The translations under genes were made by a program, and so were the position numbers. The notes beneath the pieces were generated by a model. It was given only the letters and a program-made list of their open reading frames with translations, was not told the DNA's origin and did no database searches. From Hyphomicrobiaceae bacterium (GTDB lineage: Bacteria; Pseudomonadota; Alphaproteobacteria; Rhizobiales; Hyphomicrobiaceae), in assembly GCA_021730785.1 (NCBI GenBank), contig JAKFWF010000027.1:1-64000 (forward strand): a DNA stretch of 64,000 bases. Reading direction: 5' to 3'. Below, one piece after another: positions 54,896-64,000 of this stretch (its first letter is position 1; the number at the start of each line of letters is the position of its first letter).

Positions 54896-55339
54896 TTATC
54901 CCTGGGACCAGGGCAGACCGGCGGCTTTCCAGCCTCCGATGCGACCCCGGCGGTGCTCGGCATCGAGGGGACCCTCGAAACCGTCGGCCACGTTGTGGCA
55001 CCGGGTGTACCCGGTCGCCATCATTGTCTGGGCGGCGCGCTTACTGCGGCTGCCCGATCTGCAGATGAAATAGAGCTCGACGTCCTTCGACGCGCCCATG
55101 TCTTCCAGAGCGGCCCGCAAGCGCTCACTGAACCGCGGATCCTCGCGATTGTCTGGAAAGGTCTGGAATTCCACCAGAACCGGTTGCTTGCTGGCGGCGG
55201 CGAGATTAGGAATCCCGACGAACGCCCACTCGGCACGCGTACGTACATCTATCAACACCGAAGTGGGATCGCTCCGCAGCCGATCCCATACTTCGGTCAC
55301 GCCGACATCGTCGACGCGACGATACTGTGACTGCTCCAA
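54896..55339 (-). CDS. Rhodanese-domain protein
   Basis: 147-residue single-domain rhodanese (sulfurtransferase fold). It opens with VTEVWDRLRSDPTSVLIDVRTRAEWAFVG and has the active-site loop FICRSGSRSKRAAQTM with the persulfide-forming Cys. It lies upstream of dnaA on the same strand, 144 bp away, and its promoter side faces the candidate replication origin. The substrate is unknown; small rhodaneses supply sulfur or act in thiol homeostasis. The ATG at the ORF start fits the domain's beginning. Confidence 0.85.
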   Translation of the reverse strand: MEQSQYRRVDDVGVTEVWDRLRSDPTSVLIDVRTRAEWAFVGIPNLAAASKQPVLVEFQTFPDNREDPRFSERLRAALEDMGASKDVELYFICRSGSRSKRAAQTMMATGYTRCHNVADGFEGPLDAEHRRGRIGGWKAAGLPWSQG

Positions 55340-55485
55340 AGCCCACCCCTCAACTTATTCAGCACTGCCGCGGGCCCTCACCAACGGCAGTGGTGCAAGA
55401 ATTAACTCCAGGTCATCGCTCAGGTCTGACTGACATTAAAACGCCACAGTCATGGTCAGCGCAAGACTTTCAACAGTGAAGACCT

Positions 55486-55494
55486 AGTATAACA
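55486..55494 (-). promoter_or_regulatory. Extended -10 promoter facing the rhodanese and dnaA genes
   Basis: The minus strand reads TGTTATACT, a TGN extension plus TATACT (5/6). No good -35 is visible, as expected for extended -10 promoters. A transcript starting near 55479 would have a 140-nt leader before the rhodanese ATG. Confidence 0.35.
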
Positions 55495-55742
55495 GTTGTG
55501 ACACTTACATATCACCATCGCGAATACTGGCGGGGAGTGCGTATCCTTGCTCGCCCCCACCTTGTTAACGATCTTTAAACACAGGCTATCCACCGGCGCA
55601 AGGGGCGTTAGCGCCAAGTGCCATCCACAGACGCACATCAGCATTTCCACTGGGCCAGTGGATAAGTTGCCCTGCCTGTCCTGCGCTGGGGATAAAAATC
55701 CTTGCCGCCGGGAGGCTTACTGCGAGGGCGCCGGTGCCGGTC

Positions 55743-55791
55743 ACAAAAATGCAAACGGCGCCCCTGTGCGGGACGCCGTGGGTGATTTTTG
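55743..55791 (-). terminator. Candidate intrinsic terminator downstream of rpsT
   Basis: On the minus strand CGGCGTCCC-gcaca-GGGGCGCCG forms a 9-bp stem with one G-U pair, followed by GTTTGCATTTTTGTG. A poly-A run precedes it, so it may work in both directions. The G-U pair fits RNA from the minus strand better than from the plus strand. It lies about 200 nt after the rpsT stop. Confidence 0.5.
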
Positions 55792-55975
55792 TAGCCACGA
55801 ATTTGTGTTGGTGCCTTGGCCGGCGTTCGAAGTTTTCGAGTCCAAGCCGGAATCCGGTTTGACTCCAAGCGCTTTGCCGAACCGTGCGACCGTCCAGGCT
55901 GCTGCCACCATGGCGGCGACGTTACGAAAGTAACACAGCGCGGCCTGGTCGATTTAATTCACAGCTTTCTCCGGC

Positions 55976-56242
55976 TCATGCCGACAGCGCGTTGACCCGG
56001 GCCGTCAGGCGCGAAACTTTTCGGCTGGCGGTCCGCTTGTGCAAGATCCCCTTCTGTGCGGTGCGCACGAGCAGCGGCTCAGCAACCTTGAGAGCGGCCA
56101 TTGCCTTGCCCTTGTCGCCGGCGGCGATGGCCTCTTCGACCTTGCGCACTTCGGTCTTCAGAACCGAGCGGCGCGATTTGTTGATTTCAGTGCGGCGGAC
56201 GGCCTTGCGAGCTGCCTTCTTTGCCGACGTGGTATTCGCCAT
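55976..56242 (-). CDS. rpsT: 30S ribosomal protein S20
   Basis: 88-residue ribosomal protein S20, a basic helical protein binding 16S r[23 protein letters not shown] at the start and the central [20 protein letters not shown] and C-terminal [19 protein letters not shown] segments are standard. It is the last gene before the candidate origin and lies 265 bp downstream of ppsR on the same strand. The intervening stretch should hold its promoter. Confidence 0.96.
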   Translation of the reverse strand: MANTTSAKKAARKAVRRTEINKSRRSVLKTEVRKVEEAIAAGDKGKAMAALKVAEPLLVRTAQKGILHKRTASRKVSRLTARVNALSA

Positions 56243-56507
56243 GGGGCTGTTCCTATGTGAAGCTTAGACGTGTGAAGCTTTGAAGTGGCGAGGCGTTGAG
56301 TACACTGCGGGCGGCGCAACACGGTCCAGGCGGCCGGGCGACGCGATCGAAGCGGTTAAGCGTTGGCTGCCCGGCACGCGAACGCCCCAGGCTCCATCGC
56401 GTCAGCGTATAGTGGGCGCAACCCGTCCGGTCAACGCGGAACCCGCGATTTTTCGATTCCAGCGCGAAGGCGAGGAGGGGCGGGCCGCGTCCCGGCGCCA
56501 ATGCCGG

Positions 56508-57956
56508 TCATGCCTCGTCGATGCCGATGTCGACGATGCCGTAGCGGCGCAGCTTCACATAGAGGCTCTGGCGGCTGAGCCCCAGCATTTCGGCCGCCGA
56601 GGCTCGGTTCTCGCCAACAAGTTCGAGGGCCGCCTCAATGCACAGCCGCTCGATCAGGTCGGTCGTCTCCCGCACAATTGTTTTCATCGGCACGCGCCCG
56701 ACGAGTTCGGTGAGCTGCTTGGTCGAGTGCGGCAGTTCACGGCCGGGCGCAGCGCTGGCCGTCATGCGGCGGCCCAACGGCCGAACGGTGAAGCCAAGGC
56801 ACGGATCGGTGCCACCCATGACGGCCACGCCGGCGATTTCCACATCTTCGACGACGCCGAACTGGCCACGCACCACGGTGGCGAAATTGCGCGCCGAACC
56901 ATGTTGCTTGATGTTTGAGATCAGGCCGTTGATCTCGACGCTGGAACGCCCGACGAACTGGTCGAGCTGACCGCCGCGCGCCTGCTCGACGGATGCCAGC
57001 TGCGCGAGGTCGAGGAACGCGGCATTGGCCATCTGGATCGAAAGTTCGAGATCGGTCACGACAAAGCCGTCGGGCAGGCTTTCCACCACCTTCACCAGGT
57101 TGCGCTGTACCAGGCTCGACGACACGCCAGCATGCTCAGGCGCCGCCCGCGTCAGACGGATCAGCAGATGGGCGGCATTGTCCTGGCGAAACAGCGACGG
57201 CGACAGGATCATGTCGCCCTGCTGGTTCGATCCGGCCGCGTGTAACTGAACCCGCACATCCTCGGCCGTGCCGGTGGCACGGGCGGTCGCGATCATGTTT
57301 TGCGCCGCCTGCACACTCGCCGGCTCGAGCAGCTCCAGAATGCTGCGGCCAATGGCCCGCTTGGCGGACTTGCCGAGCAGGGCGACCGCCGCGGCGTTGG
57401 CCTCGTTCACGCGCAAGGTCGACGCATCGACGATCAGCACGCTTTCCGACGATTTCTGGAACAGCAGGCGATAGCGCGTTTCCGTACTGCGCAACCGCGC
57501 ATACTCGCGCTCCATCGATTGCTGAGCGTTGACCAGGTGCTGCTGCAGCTGCGCCATGGCGCGCAACTCGCGCCCGAGCGCGACAACCCTGCCGCCCTGG
57601 CCAAGCTGCAACGCGGAATAGCGCACGGGCAGATCGGCGCCCCGGTTCGAGGGATGATTGACCTGGCGCCAGCGCGGCACGCGCCGGCTGCCCGCTTCGC
57701 TCAAGAGTTCGCGAATTTTCGGCCGGCTCTCGATGGTGACGGTGTCGACCCACGGCTTGCCGACCCAGCAGTCGACCTCATCGCGCGGTAACTCGTCGTT
57801 GCCGATCGAGACATCTTCGATGATGCCATCGCCATCGACCACGAGGGCAATATCCGTCGAAGCCGATACCAGCCTCGCCGCCGCATCGGCAGTCAAACTG
57901 CCGAGGGATTTTTTCAGTGCCCTCAAGTCGATCACCGCTATGCGCGCCAACCGCAT
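56508..57956 (-). CDS. ppsR: Photosynthesis repressor PpsR/CrtJ
   Basis: 482-residue redox-responsive transcriptional repressor of photosynthesis genes. Order: N-terminal PAS, a Gln-containing linker helix (MAQLQQHLVNAQQSMEREYARLR), PAS1 (RYRLLFQKSSESVLIVDA), PAS2 (VVESLPDGFVVTDLELSIQMAN) and a Fis-type helix-turn-helix (ASAAEMLGLSRQSLYVKLRRYG). A Cys just before the HTH (ERLCIEAALELVGENR) matches the redox Cys of CrtJ/PpsR (Cys420/424). No Cys is seen in the PAS1-PAS2 stretch where Rhodobacter has its partner Cys, so redox sensing may differ. A GTG a few codons in is an alternative start. The neighbour aerR encodes its likely antagonist. Confidence 0.93.
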   Translation of the reverse strand: MRLARIAVIDLRALKKSLGSLTADAAARLVSASTDIALVVDGDGIIEDVSIGNDELPRDEVDCWVGKPWVDTVTIESRPKIRELLSEAGSRRVPRWRQVNHPSNRGADLPVRYSALQLGQGGRVVALGRELRAMAQLQQHLVNAQQSMEREYARLRSTETRYRLLFQKSSESVLIVDASTLRVNEANAAAVALLGKSAKRAIGRSILELLEPASVQAAQNMIATARATGTAEDVRVQLHAAGSNQQGDMILSPSLFRQDNAAHLLIRLTRAAPEHAGVSSSLVQRNLVKVVESLPDGFVVTDLELSIQMANAAFLDLAQLASVEQARGGQLDQFVGRSSVEINGLISNIKQHGSARNFATVVRGQFGVVEDVEIAGVAVMGGTDPCLGFTVRPLGRRMTASAAPGRELPHSTKQLTELVGRVPMKTIVRETTDLIERLCIEAALELVGENRASAAEMLGLSRQSLYVKLRRYGIVDIGIDEA

Positions 57957-57993
57957 ATCCCAATGGGCTGCGGTCGGCGATTGAATTGTCTCG

Positions 57994-58854
57994 TCAGGTT
58001 TTGTGCTTTGTCTTTGCCAATACGAACTTGTTGGCTGCAGTCACAGCCAGTGGTCCGTCTGCTCCTGTTCCGTCAGCACCAACCTGGGCAACCCGCTCAG
58101 GATGATTGAGAAAAGCCGGGCCGCCGACCATTACCCCGATCGCGCGGTTGACTGACTTCCGACGCATTACCTTGATATCCGCAGCCAAATCCGCGAGGCC
58201 CGTTTCGCAACTAAGCGAAAAACCAACAATGTCAATGTGCTTGCGGGCAACAAGCCGAGCAAACTCGACATGTTCGCCGGACAGGCCGATATCCACGTCC
58301 CAGCCCGCGCGCCGGAAAAACTGCTCCAGCATATGCACGCCGAAGGTATGGGTTTCGCCCCGTGCCGGGATGAGCAGCACACTATGGCCCGGCGCGACGG
58401 CATCGACGTCGCCGCTGAAACTCGGACTCAAGGCCCGCAAGATCTGCTGCAACGTGGCCAGGCCCATGGTGACCTCGGCAAAATCGCGCACATCGGCTTC
58501 CCACAGTTCGCCCAGATGCCTGGCGGCTGGCGCCAACAGCTTCAGGAAGATATCGTCGAGACTGCTGCCGCGTGCGCGCAGCGTATCGATGAAGGCCATC
58601 GCCGCCGTCACCTCATGCCGGATCGCCAGACCCGCAAGAGCCTCCACGTCGGCATAATTGGGCTCCACCGTCGATCGCGCGATCGACACTTCCGCCGTAC
58701 ACTGTGCAGCACTGTTGGCGAGCAGCAAACGCGGAATGATTTCCGCTTCGATGGTGCGGGTCAACTGGATCAACCGGTCGTTTGAGAAATCACGATTACG
58801 TCGGGCAATCTGGTCGCCGCCACGCTCCGGCGAATGCGAACGCTCATCGGTCAT
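57994..58854 (-). CDS. ppaA: B12-binding photosynthesis regulator AerR/PpaA
   Basis: 286-residue AerR/PpaA family protein that binds cobalamin and modulates PpsR/CrtJ. The helical N-part (IRHEVTAAMAFIDTLRARGSSLDDIFLKLL; ARHLGELWEADVRDFAEVTM) is the B12-binding cap domain, followed by the Rossmann-like B12 domain VLLIPARGETHTFGVHMLEQFF, whose ETHTFG His is the expected lower cobalt ligand. Several ATGs precede it (59013, 58962, 58902, 58890); 58854 is the shortest reasonable start. Rhodobacter makes long and short AerR forms from alternate starts, so more than one may be real. It lies 37 bp before ppsR on the same strand. Confidence 0.88.
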   Translation of the reverse strand: MTDERSHSPERGGDQIARRNRDFSNDRLIQLTRTIEAEIIPRLLLANSAAQCTAEVSIARSTVEPNYADVEALAGLAIRHEVTAAMAFIDTLRARGSSLDDIFLKLLAPAARHLGELWEADVRDFAEVTMGLATLQQILRALSPSFSGDVDAVAPGHSVLLIPARGETHTFGVHMLEQFFRRAGWDVDIGLSGEHVEFARLVARKHIDIVGFSLSCETGLADLAADIKVMRRKSVNRAIGVMVGGPAFLNHPERVAQVGADGTGADGPLAVTAANKFVLAKTKHKT

Positions 58855-59229
58855 TCCGCCATTGTCGCAATCGCCTGACAATCGACCCATTGCACGCCCC
58901 ATCTGCCCGAGAACCGCGTTTCCAATGGATCGATCTCTCGTCCACGGCGAACCGATCCGCATCGGCTCCGGCGATTTCGTCAGTTCAGGGCTGCCACCGT
59001 TCAAGACTGTCATGACCGTTTACGCTCATGAAGCTCTGGCATCCCTACCAACCATCGCACTTGAGAGCGAAGATGAGCATGGACCGAGCGCGTTGGCAAA
59101 TGGTCTCTGGTTAATCCAACCACGCTTCATCGCGACTGTCAACAAAGGCTGACGTAAAGACAAGTTGACATATGGAATAGGCGCTAATAGCTTTTATCCG
59201 GGATCGGAAGCGCGCCGGGGTTAAGCACG
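58855..59229. other. Divergent regulatory region between aerR and bchF
   Basis: About 375 bp with no independent gene if aerR starts at 58854; 58855-59013 may encode an N-terminal extension of AerR. 59014-59229 contains the bchF promoter and the paired PpsR-like dyad at 59137-59170. A TTGACA at 59165-59170 could be a -35 element, but no good -10 lies at 16-18 bp. Confidence 0.65.
59137..59170. promoter_or_regulatory. Two abutting PpsR/CrtJ-like sites upstream of bchF
   Basis: TGT-N12-ACG (59137-59154) is followed directly by CGT-N12-ACA (59153-59170), sharing the central ACGT. Each is one base off the TGT-N12-ACA consensus. The whole 34-bp stretch is a dyad with perfect 7-bp outer arms TGTCAAC/GTTGACA. 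The right arm contains the putative -35 TTGACA, so bound PpsR would block RNA polymerase. Position 60 bp before the bchF ATG fits repression. Confidence 0.6.
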
Positions 59230-61064
<1,835 letters not shown>

Positions 61065-61066
61065 CC

Positions 61067-62707
61067 ATGCAACTCACCGTCTGGACCTATGAAGGACCAC
61101 CGCACGTCGGCGCCATGCGCATCGCCACCGCCATGGAGGGCGTGCACTACGTCCTGCATGCGCCGCAAGGCGACACCTACGCCGATCTGCTGTTCACGAT
61201 GATCGAGCGGCGTTCAAAGCGCCCACCGGTGACCTACACCACGTTCCAGGCGCGCGATCTCGGCGGGGATACGGCCGAGCTGTTCAAGAAGGCGGCGCAA
61301 GACGCTTTCGATCGCTTCAAGCCGGATGTGATGCTGGTTGGCGCCTCGTGCACGGCCGAGCTGATCCAGGATGATCCAGGCGGGCTCGCCAAGACGCTCG
61401 GCCTGCCGATCCCAGTGGTCGCTCTCGAGCTGCCCTCCTACCAGCGCAAGGAAAACTGGGGCGCATCGGAGACGTTTTATCAGCTGGTGCGGGCGATCTG
61501 CACGCCGCTGGCGCCGCCGCCTGGCCAAAAGCGCGCGGCCCGGCCTGAAGGCCAGCGCCCGAGCTGCAATCTGCTGGGGGCAACGGCGCTCGGCTTCCGC
61601 CATCGCGACGACGTGCGCGAGATCGCCAGCCTGATGGCGCAGCTTGGCATCGACGTCAACGTGATCGCGCCGCTCGATGCCACCGCGGCCGACATCCAGC
61701 GGCTGGGTGCTGCCGATTTCAACGTCGTGATGTACCCCGAAACCGCCGGCCAGACCACCGCTTGGTTGAAGCGGTCGTTCGGCCAGCCGGCGACCACCGT
61801 CACGCCGATCGGCGTCGGGGCCACGCGCCGCTTCATCGAGGAAGTGGCCGCTCTCGCCGGCATCGATGCGACCGCGACGCTTGCCAAGGCCACGTCCCGC
61901 CTGCCCTGGTACTCGCGCTCGGTCGACAGCACCTACCTGACGGGCAAGCGCGTGTTCGTGTTCGGCGATGCGACCCATGCCGTCGCCGCTGCCCGCGTCG
62001 CGGCCGAGGAACTAGGTTTCAAGGTGGTTGGCCTCGGCACCTATTCCCGCGAGTTCGCCCGCGAAGTGCGCGAGGCCGCCAAGCTCTATGACGTCGAACC
62101 GCTGATTTCGGACGACTATCTGGAGGTCGAGGCCAGAATCGCGGAAGCGCACCCGGAACTGGTGCTCGGCACGCAGATGGAGCGCCACATTGCGAAGCGT
62201 TTGGGGCTGCCCTGCGCGGTAATCTCGGCCCCCGTCCACGTGCAGGATTTCCCCGCGCGCTACTCGCCGCAAATGGGCTTCGAAGGCGCCAACGTGATCT
62301 TCGACACCTGGGTGCACCCGCTGATGATGGGTCTCGAAGAGCATCTGCTGCAGATGTTCCGTGAGGACGTCGAGTTCAACGACACCGCGCCCTCGCATCT
62401 TTTCGTTGCGCCTTCCGACTCCGCTACGCGGAGCCGGCCGGAAGGCGCGGAAAGTTCGTTCGTTGCGCCTTCCGACTCCCGTCACGGGAGCCGGCCGGAA
62501 GGCGCGGAAAACGCGGAGCAGGTTACCGTGGTCGAGGCAACTCGCCCGGCCTGTTGGAGTGCTGAAGCAGAAAAAGAGTTGGGCAAGATCCCCTTCTTCG
62601 TGAGGGGCAAAGCCCGCCGCAACACCGAGCGATACGCAGAAGACCATCGCGTGGAAACGATCACCATCGAGACCTTGTACGATGCAAAAGCGCACTACAG
62701 CCGCTGA
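61067..62707 (+). CDS. bchB: Dark-operative protochlorophyllide reductase subunit B
   Basis: 546-residue partner of BchN. The unusual fourth cluster ligand Asp36 is present at exactly position 36 ([10 protein letters not shown]). Later blocks: [62 protein letters not shown]. The C-terminal 50 residues ([24 protein letters not shown]) are the PCP_red helical domain. Between them, at codons 446-483, is a 38-residue tandem repeat, FVAPSDS.. RPEGAE.. twice, encoded by two 57-bp palindromic units; BchB is normally about 510-525 residues, so this is an in-frame gain in a linker. ATG 61067 is chosen over the ORF start at 60752. It overlaps the bchH start by 26 bp. Confidence 0.94.
   Translation: MQLTVWTYEGPPHVGAMRIATAMEGVHYVLHAPQGDTYADLLFTMIERRSKRPPVTYTTFQARDLGGDTAELFKKAAQDAFDRFKPDVMLVGASCTAELIQDDPGGLAKTLGLPIPVVALELPSYQRKENWGASETFYQLVRAICTPLAPPPGQKRAARPEGQRPSCNLLGATALGFRHRDDVREIASLMAQLGIDVNVIAPLDATAADIQRLGAADFNVVMYPETAGQTTAWLKRSFGQPATTVTPIGVGATRRFIEEVAALAGIDATATLAKATSRLPWYSRSVDSTYLTGKRVFVFGDATHAVAAARVAAEELGFKVVGLGTYSREFAREVREAAKLYDVEPLISDDYLEVEARIAEAHPELVLGTQMERHIAKRLGLPCAVISAPVHVQDFPARYSPQMGFEGANVIFDTWVHPLMMGLEEHLLQMFREDVEFNDTAPSHLFVAPSDSATRSRPEGAESSFVAPSDSRHGSRPEGAENAEQVTVVEATRPACWSAEAEKELGKIPFFVRGKARRNTERYAEDHRVETITIETLYDAKAHYSR
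62402..62458 (+). repeat. In-frame palindromic repeat in bchB, copy 1
   Basis: 57-bp unit starting exactly on codon 446, encoding [19 protein letters not shown]. Outer arms GCGCCTTCCG (62408-62417) and CGGAAGGCGC (62439-62448) enclose an inner hairpin CTCCGC-TAC-GCGGAG. Directly followed by copy 2. Confidence 0.9.
62459..62515 (+). repeat. In-frame palindromic repeat in bchB, copy 2
   Basis: 57-bp unit encoding [19 protein letters not shown]. The outer arms (62465-62474 and 62496-62505) are identical to copy 1; the inner hairpin is CTCCCG-TCA-CGGGAG. The differences from copy 1 lie in the inner hairpin and the last few bases, and in the stem they change in both arms so that pairing is kept. 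Confidence 0.9.
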
Positions 62708-64000
62708 CGTCCGGGCCATCCCCGTGCGTGTCGTGATCGTGACGATGGACAACCATCTGTCGTCGACGACGGAACGTGCGAGCCAGCGCCTCAAGCGCGA
62801 GCTGCCGGGCCTCACCCTCACCATGCACGCCGCCGCCGAGTGGGGCAGCGATGATCGCGCACTGGCCGCCGCCAAGGCCGACATCGCCGGCGCCGACATC
62901 GTGATCAACACCATGCTGTTCATGGAGGACCATTTCCTCCCCATCCTGCCGGCGCTGATTGCCCGTCGTGACAGCTGCGACGCCATGGTGTGTGCCATGT
63001 CGGCCGGCGAGGTGACCAAGCTTACCCGCATGGGCCGCTTCGACATGGGCAAGCCGGCGTCGGGACCCTTGGCGCTGTTGAAGAAGCTGCGCGGCTCGAA
63101 GAGCAAGACGCAGACCAACGGTGCTGCCCAGATGAAGATGCTGCGGCGCCTGCCGCAGATCCTGCGCTTCATCCCCGGCACCGCCCAGGACGTGCGCGCC
63201 TATTTCCTGACCCTGCAATACTGGCTCGGCGGCTCGGAAGACAACATCGCCAACATGGTCCGCTTCCTAGTCGACCGCTATGCCGACGGGCCACGCACAG
63301 CCTTGCGCGGCACGCTGAAGACACCCGCGCCGGCCGAGTATCCCGAAGTCGGCGTATACCACCCGACACTGAAGGACGGTCTGTCGCTCGCCGACACCAC
63401 GGCCGGCCTGCCGGTCGCGAAGGGCGCCAAGGGCACCGTCGGCCTGCTCCTCATGCGCTCCTATCTACTGGCCGGCAACAGCGCCCACTACGACGGCGTG
63501 ATCGCGGCCCTCGAAGCGCAGGGCCTGAAGGTCATCCCGGCCTTCGCCACCGGCCTCGACAACCGCCCGGCGATCGAGCGTTTCTTCTTGAAGGACGGCC
63601 AGCCCGTGATCGACGCGCTGGTTTCGCTGACCGGCTTCTCGCTGGTCGGCGGCCCGGCCTACAACGATGCCAAGGCGGCTGAGACCGCACTCGCCGCCCT
63701 CGACGTACCCTATATCGCGGTCACTCCGGTCGAGTTCCAGACACTGGAACAGTGGGAAAACTCCGACCGCGGCCTGCTGCCGGTCGAAGCGACGATGATG
63801 GTCGCGATCCCCGAACTCGACGGCGCCACCGGCTCCATGGTGTTCGGCGGCCGGGCAACCAATGTCGGGCTGTCCGCCTCGCGCGACATGACGGCCCACG
63901 GCGAGCGGGCCAAGACGTTGGCCGCCCGCGTGGCAAAGCTGATCGACCTGCGCCGGTCGGCGCGGCGCGAACGCAAGGTCGCGGTCGTGCTGTTCAACTT
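62682..64000 (+). CDS. bchH: Magnesium chelatase subunit H (BchH), 5' part
   Basis: N-terminal 439 codons of the large porphyrin-binding subunit of Mg-chelatase, which inserts Mg into protoporphyrin IX. The gene runs past the window end, so the ORF track does not list it. ATG 62682 ([20 protein letters not shown]) starts inside bchB, overlapping it by 26 bp. Visible: [20 protein letters not shown], the DUF3479-type N-domain [16 protein letters not shown], then the CobN/Mg-chelatase body with [34 protein letters not shown] and [28 protein letters not shown]. Catalysis also needs BchD and BchI, not in the window. Order bchFNBH is typical of alphaproteobacterial photosynthesis clusters. Confidence 0.94.
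   Translation, partial: MQKRTTAADVRAIPVRVVIVTMDNHLSSTTERASQRLKRELPGLTLTMHAAAEWGSDDRALAAAKADIAGADIVINTMLFMEDHFLPILPALIARRDSCDAMVCAMSAGEVTKLTRMGRFDMGKPASGPLALLKKLRGSKSKTQTNGAAQMKMLRRLPQILRFIPGTAQDVRAYFLTLQYWLGGSEDNIANMVRFLVDRYADGPRTALRGTLKTPAPAEYPEVGVYHPTLKDGLSLADTTAGLPVAKGAKGTVGLLLMRSYLLAGNSAHYDGVIAALEAQGLKVIPAFATGLDNRPAIERFFLKDGQPVIDALVSLTGFSLVGGPAYNDAKAAETALAALDVPYIAVTPVEFQTLEQWENSDRGLLPVEATMMVAIPELDGATGSMVFGGRATNVGLSASRDMTAHGERAKTLAARVAKLIDLRRSARRERKVAVVLFN

Larger units (their letters stand above)
55340..55975. other. oriC: Candidate replication origin (oriC) with DnaA-box-like sites
   Basis: 636-bp gene-free region between the rhodanese/dnaA genes and rpsT. Four DnaA-box-like nonamers lie within 110 bp: CTATCCACC (55586-55594, 7/9), CCATCCACA (55621-55629, 7/9), and on the minus strand TTATCCACT (55657-55665, 8/9) and TTATCCCCA (55687-55695, 8/9). 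Next to them, 55480-55580 is AT-rich for this genome (TATAACAG, GTTAACGATCTTTAAACA), a possible unwinding element. A dnaA-rpsT neighbourhood is a known origin location in several alphaproteobacteria. Not confirmed by GC skew here. Confidence 0.5.

Noticed and set aside
55565-55578. CtrA-type site TTAA-N6-TTAA near the candidate origin
   Set aside because: The CtrA consensus needs seven bases between the half-sites; here there are six.
55547-55933. 128-codon ORF in the candidate origin
   Set aside because: No ribosome binding site or known domain; it crosses the DnaA-box-like sites and a terminator-like hairpin.
56253-56501. 82-codon ORF between rpsT and ppsR
   Set aside because: Composition looks random for a GC-rich non-coding stretch, and the rpsT promoter should be here.

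Overview
The window looks like a chromosomal segment of a GC-rich phototrophic alphaproteobacterium, most likely in the Hyphomicrobiales near Rhodopseudomonas or Rhodoplanes. The evidence is a bacteriochlorophyll cluster (ppsR, aerR/ppaA, bchF, bchN, bchB, bchH), a five-gene pimelate-type operon in the pimFABCD order known from Rhodopseudomonas palustris, dnaA close to rpsT, and many ATGA overlaps between genes. All assignments are from reading translations and motifs; no database search was run.

Layout. 1-386: 3' end of a propionyl-CoA synthetase-like gene. 530-2190: a lower-GC patch with a small unknown protein overlapping a dGTPase. 2225-2860: PPOX flavoprotein. 3166-11007: mdtABC-type RND efflux operon, in which a 245-bp insertion carrying a paired REP-like hairpin sits at the mdtB/mdtC junction. 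11021-15092: XRE regulator, LprI-like secreted protein, DUF1501/DUF1800 pair. 15349-15433: tRNA-Leu(GAG). 15581-20087: lipB, a membrane protein, polA. 20097-21907: two coupled DMT exporters. 21992-25634: three-subunit molybdenum hydroxylase. 25910-28001: citrate synthase/citryl-CoA lyase-like protein and a CaiB/BaiF CoA-transferase. 28006-37576: five-gene cassette of circularly permuted ATP-grasp, alpha-E and transglutaminase proteins. 37749-42183: nirB-nirD-cysG assimilatory nitrite reduction with a sigma-54 type promoter. 42642-44850: a ketopantoate reductase-like protein and a TAXI-type binding protein. 44890-52260: pimFABCD-like beta-oxidation operon. 52478-55339: holC, dnaA, rhodanese. 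55340-55975: a candidate replication origin. 55976-64000: rpsT, ppsR, aerR, then the divergent bchFNBH operon, which runs off the window.

How the parts work together. NirB needs siroheme, which CysG makes, and all three genes lie on one strand behind a sigma-54 type promoter. PpsR (repressor) and the B12-binding AerR/PpaA (antirepressor family) are encoded next to bchF, and two abutting near-consensus PpsR sites lie just upstream of bchF. BchN and BchB form the catalytic part of the dark-operative protochlorophyllide reductase, BchH starts the Mg branch and BchF hydrates the C3 vinyl group.

The observations most worth a second look are: a tandem, in-frame 57-bp palindromic repeat inside bchB whose two copies differ by compensating stem changes; the insertion at mdtB/mdtC that made an 82-codon ORF re-coupled to mdtC by an ATGA overlap; the paired PpsR-like dyad; the candidate oriC beside the photosynthesis genes; and the complete ATP-grasp/alpha-E/transglutaminase cassette, whose product is unknown.
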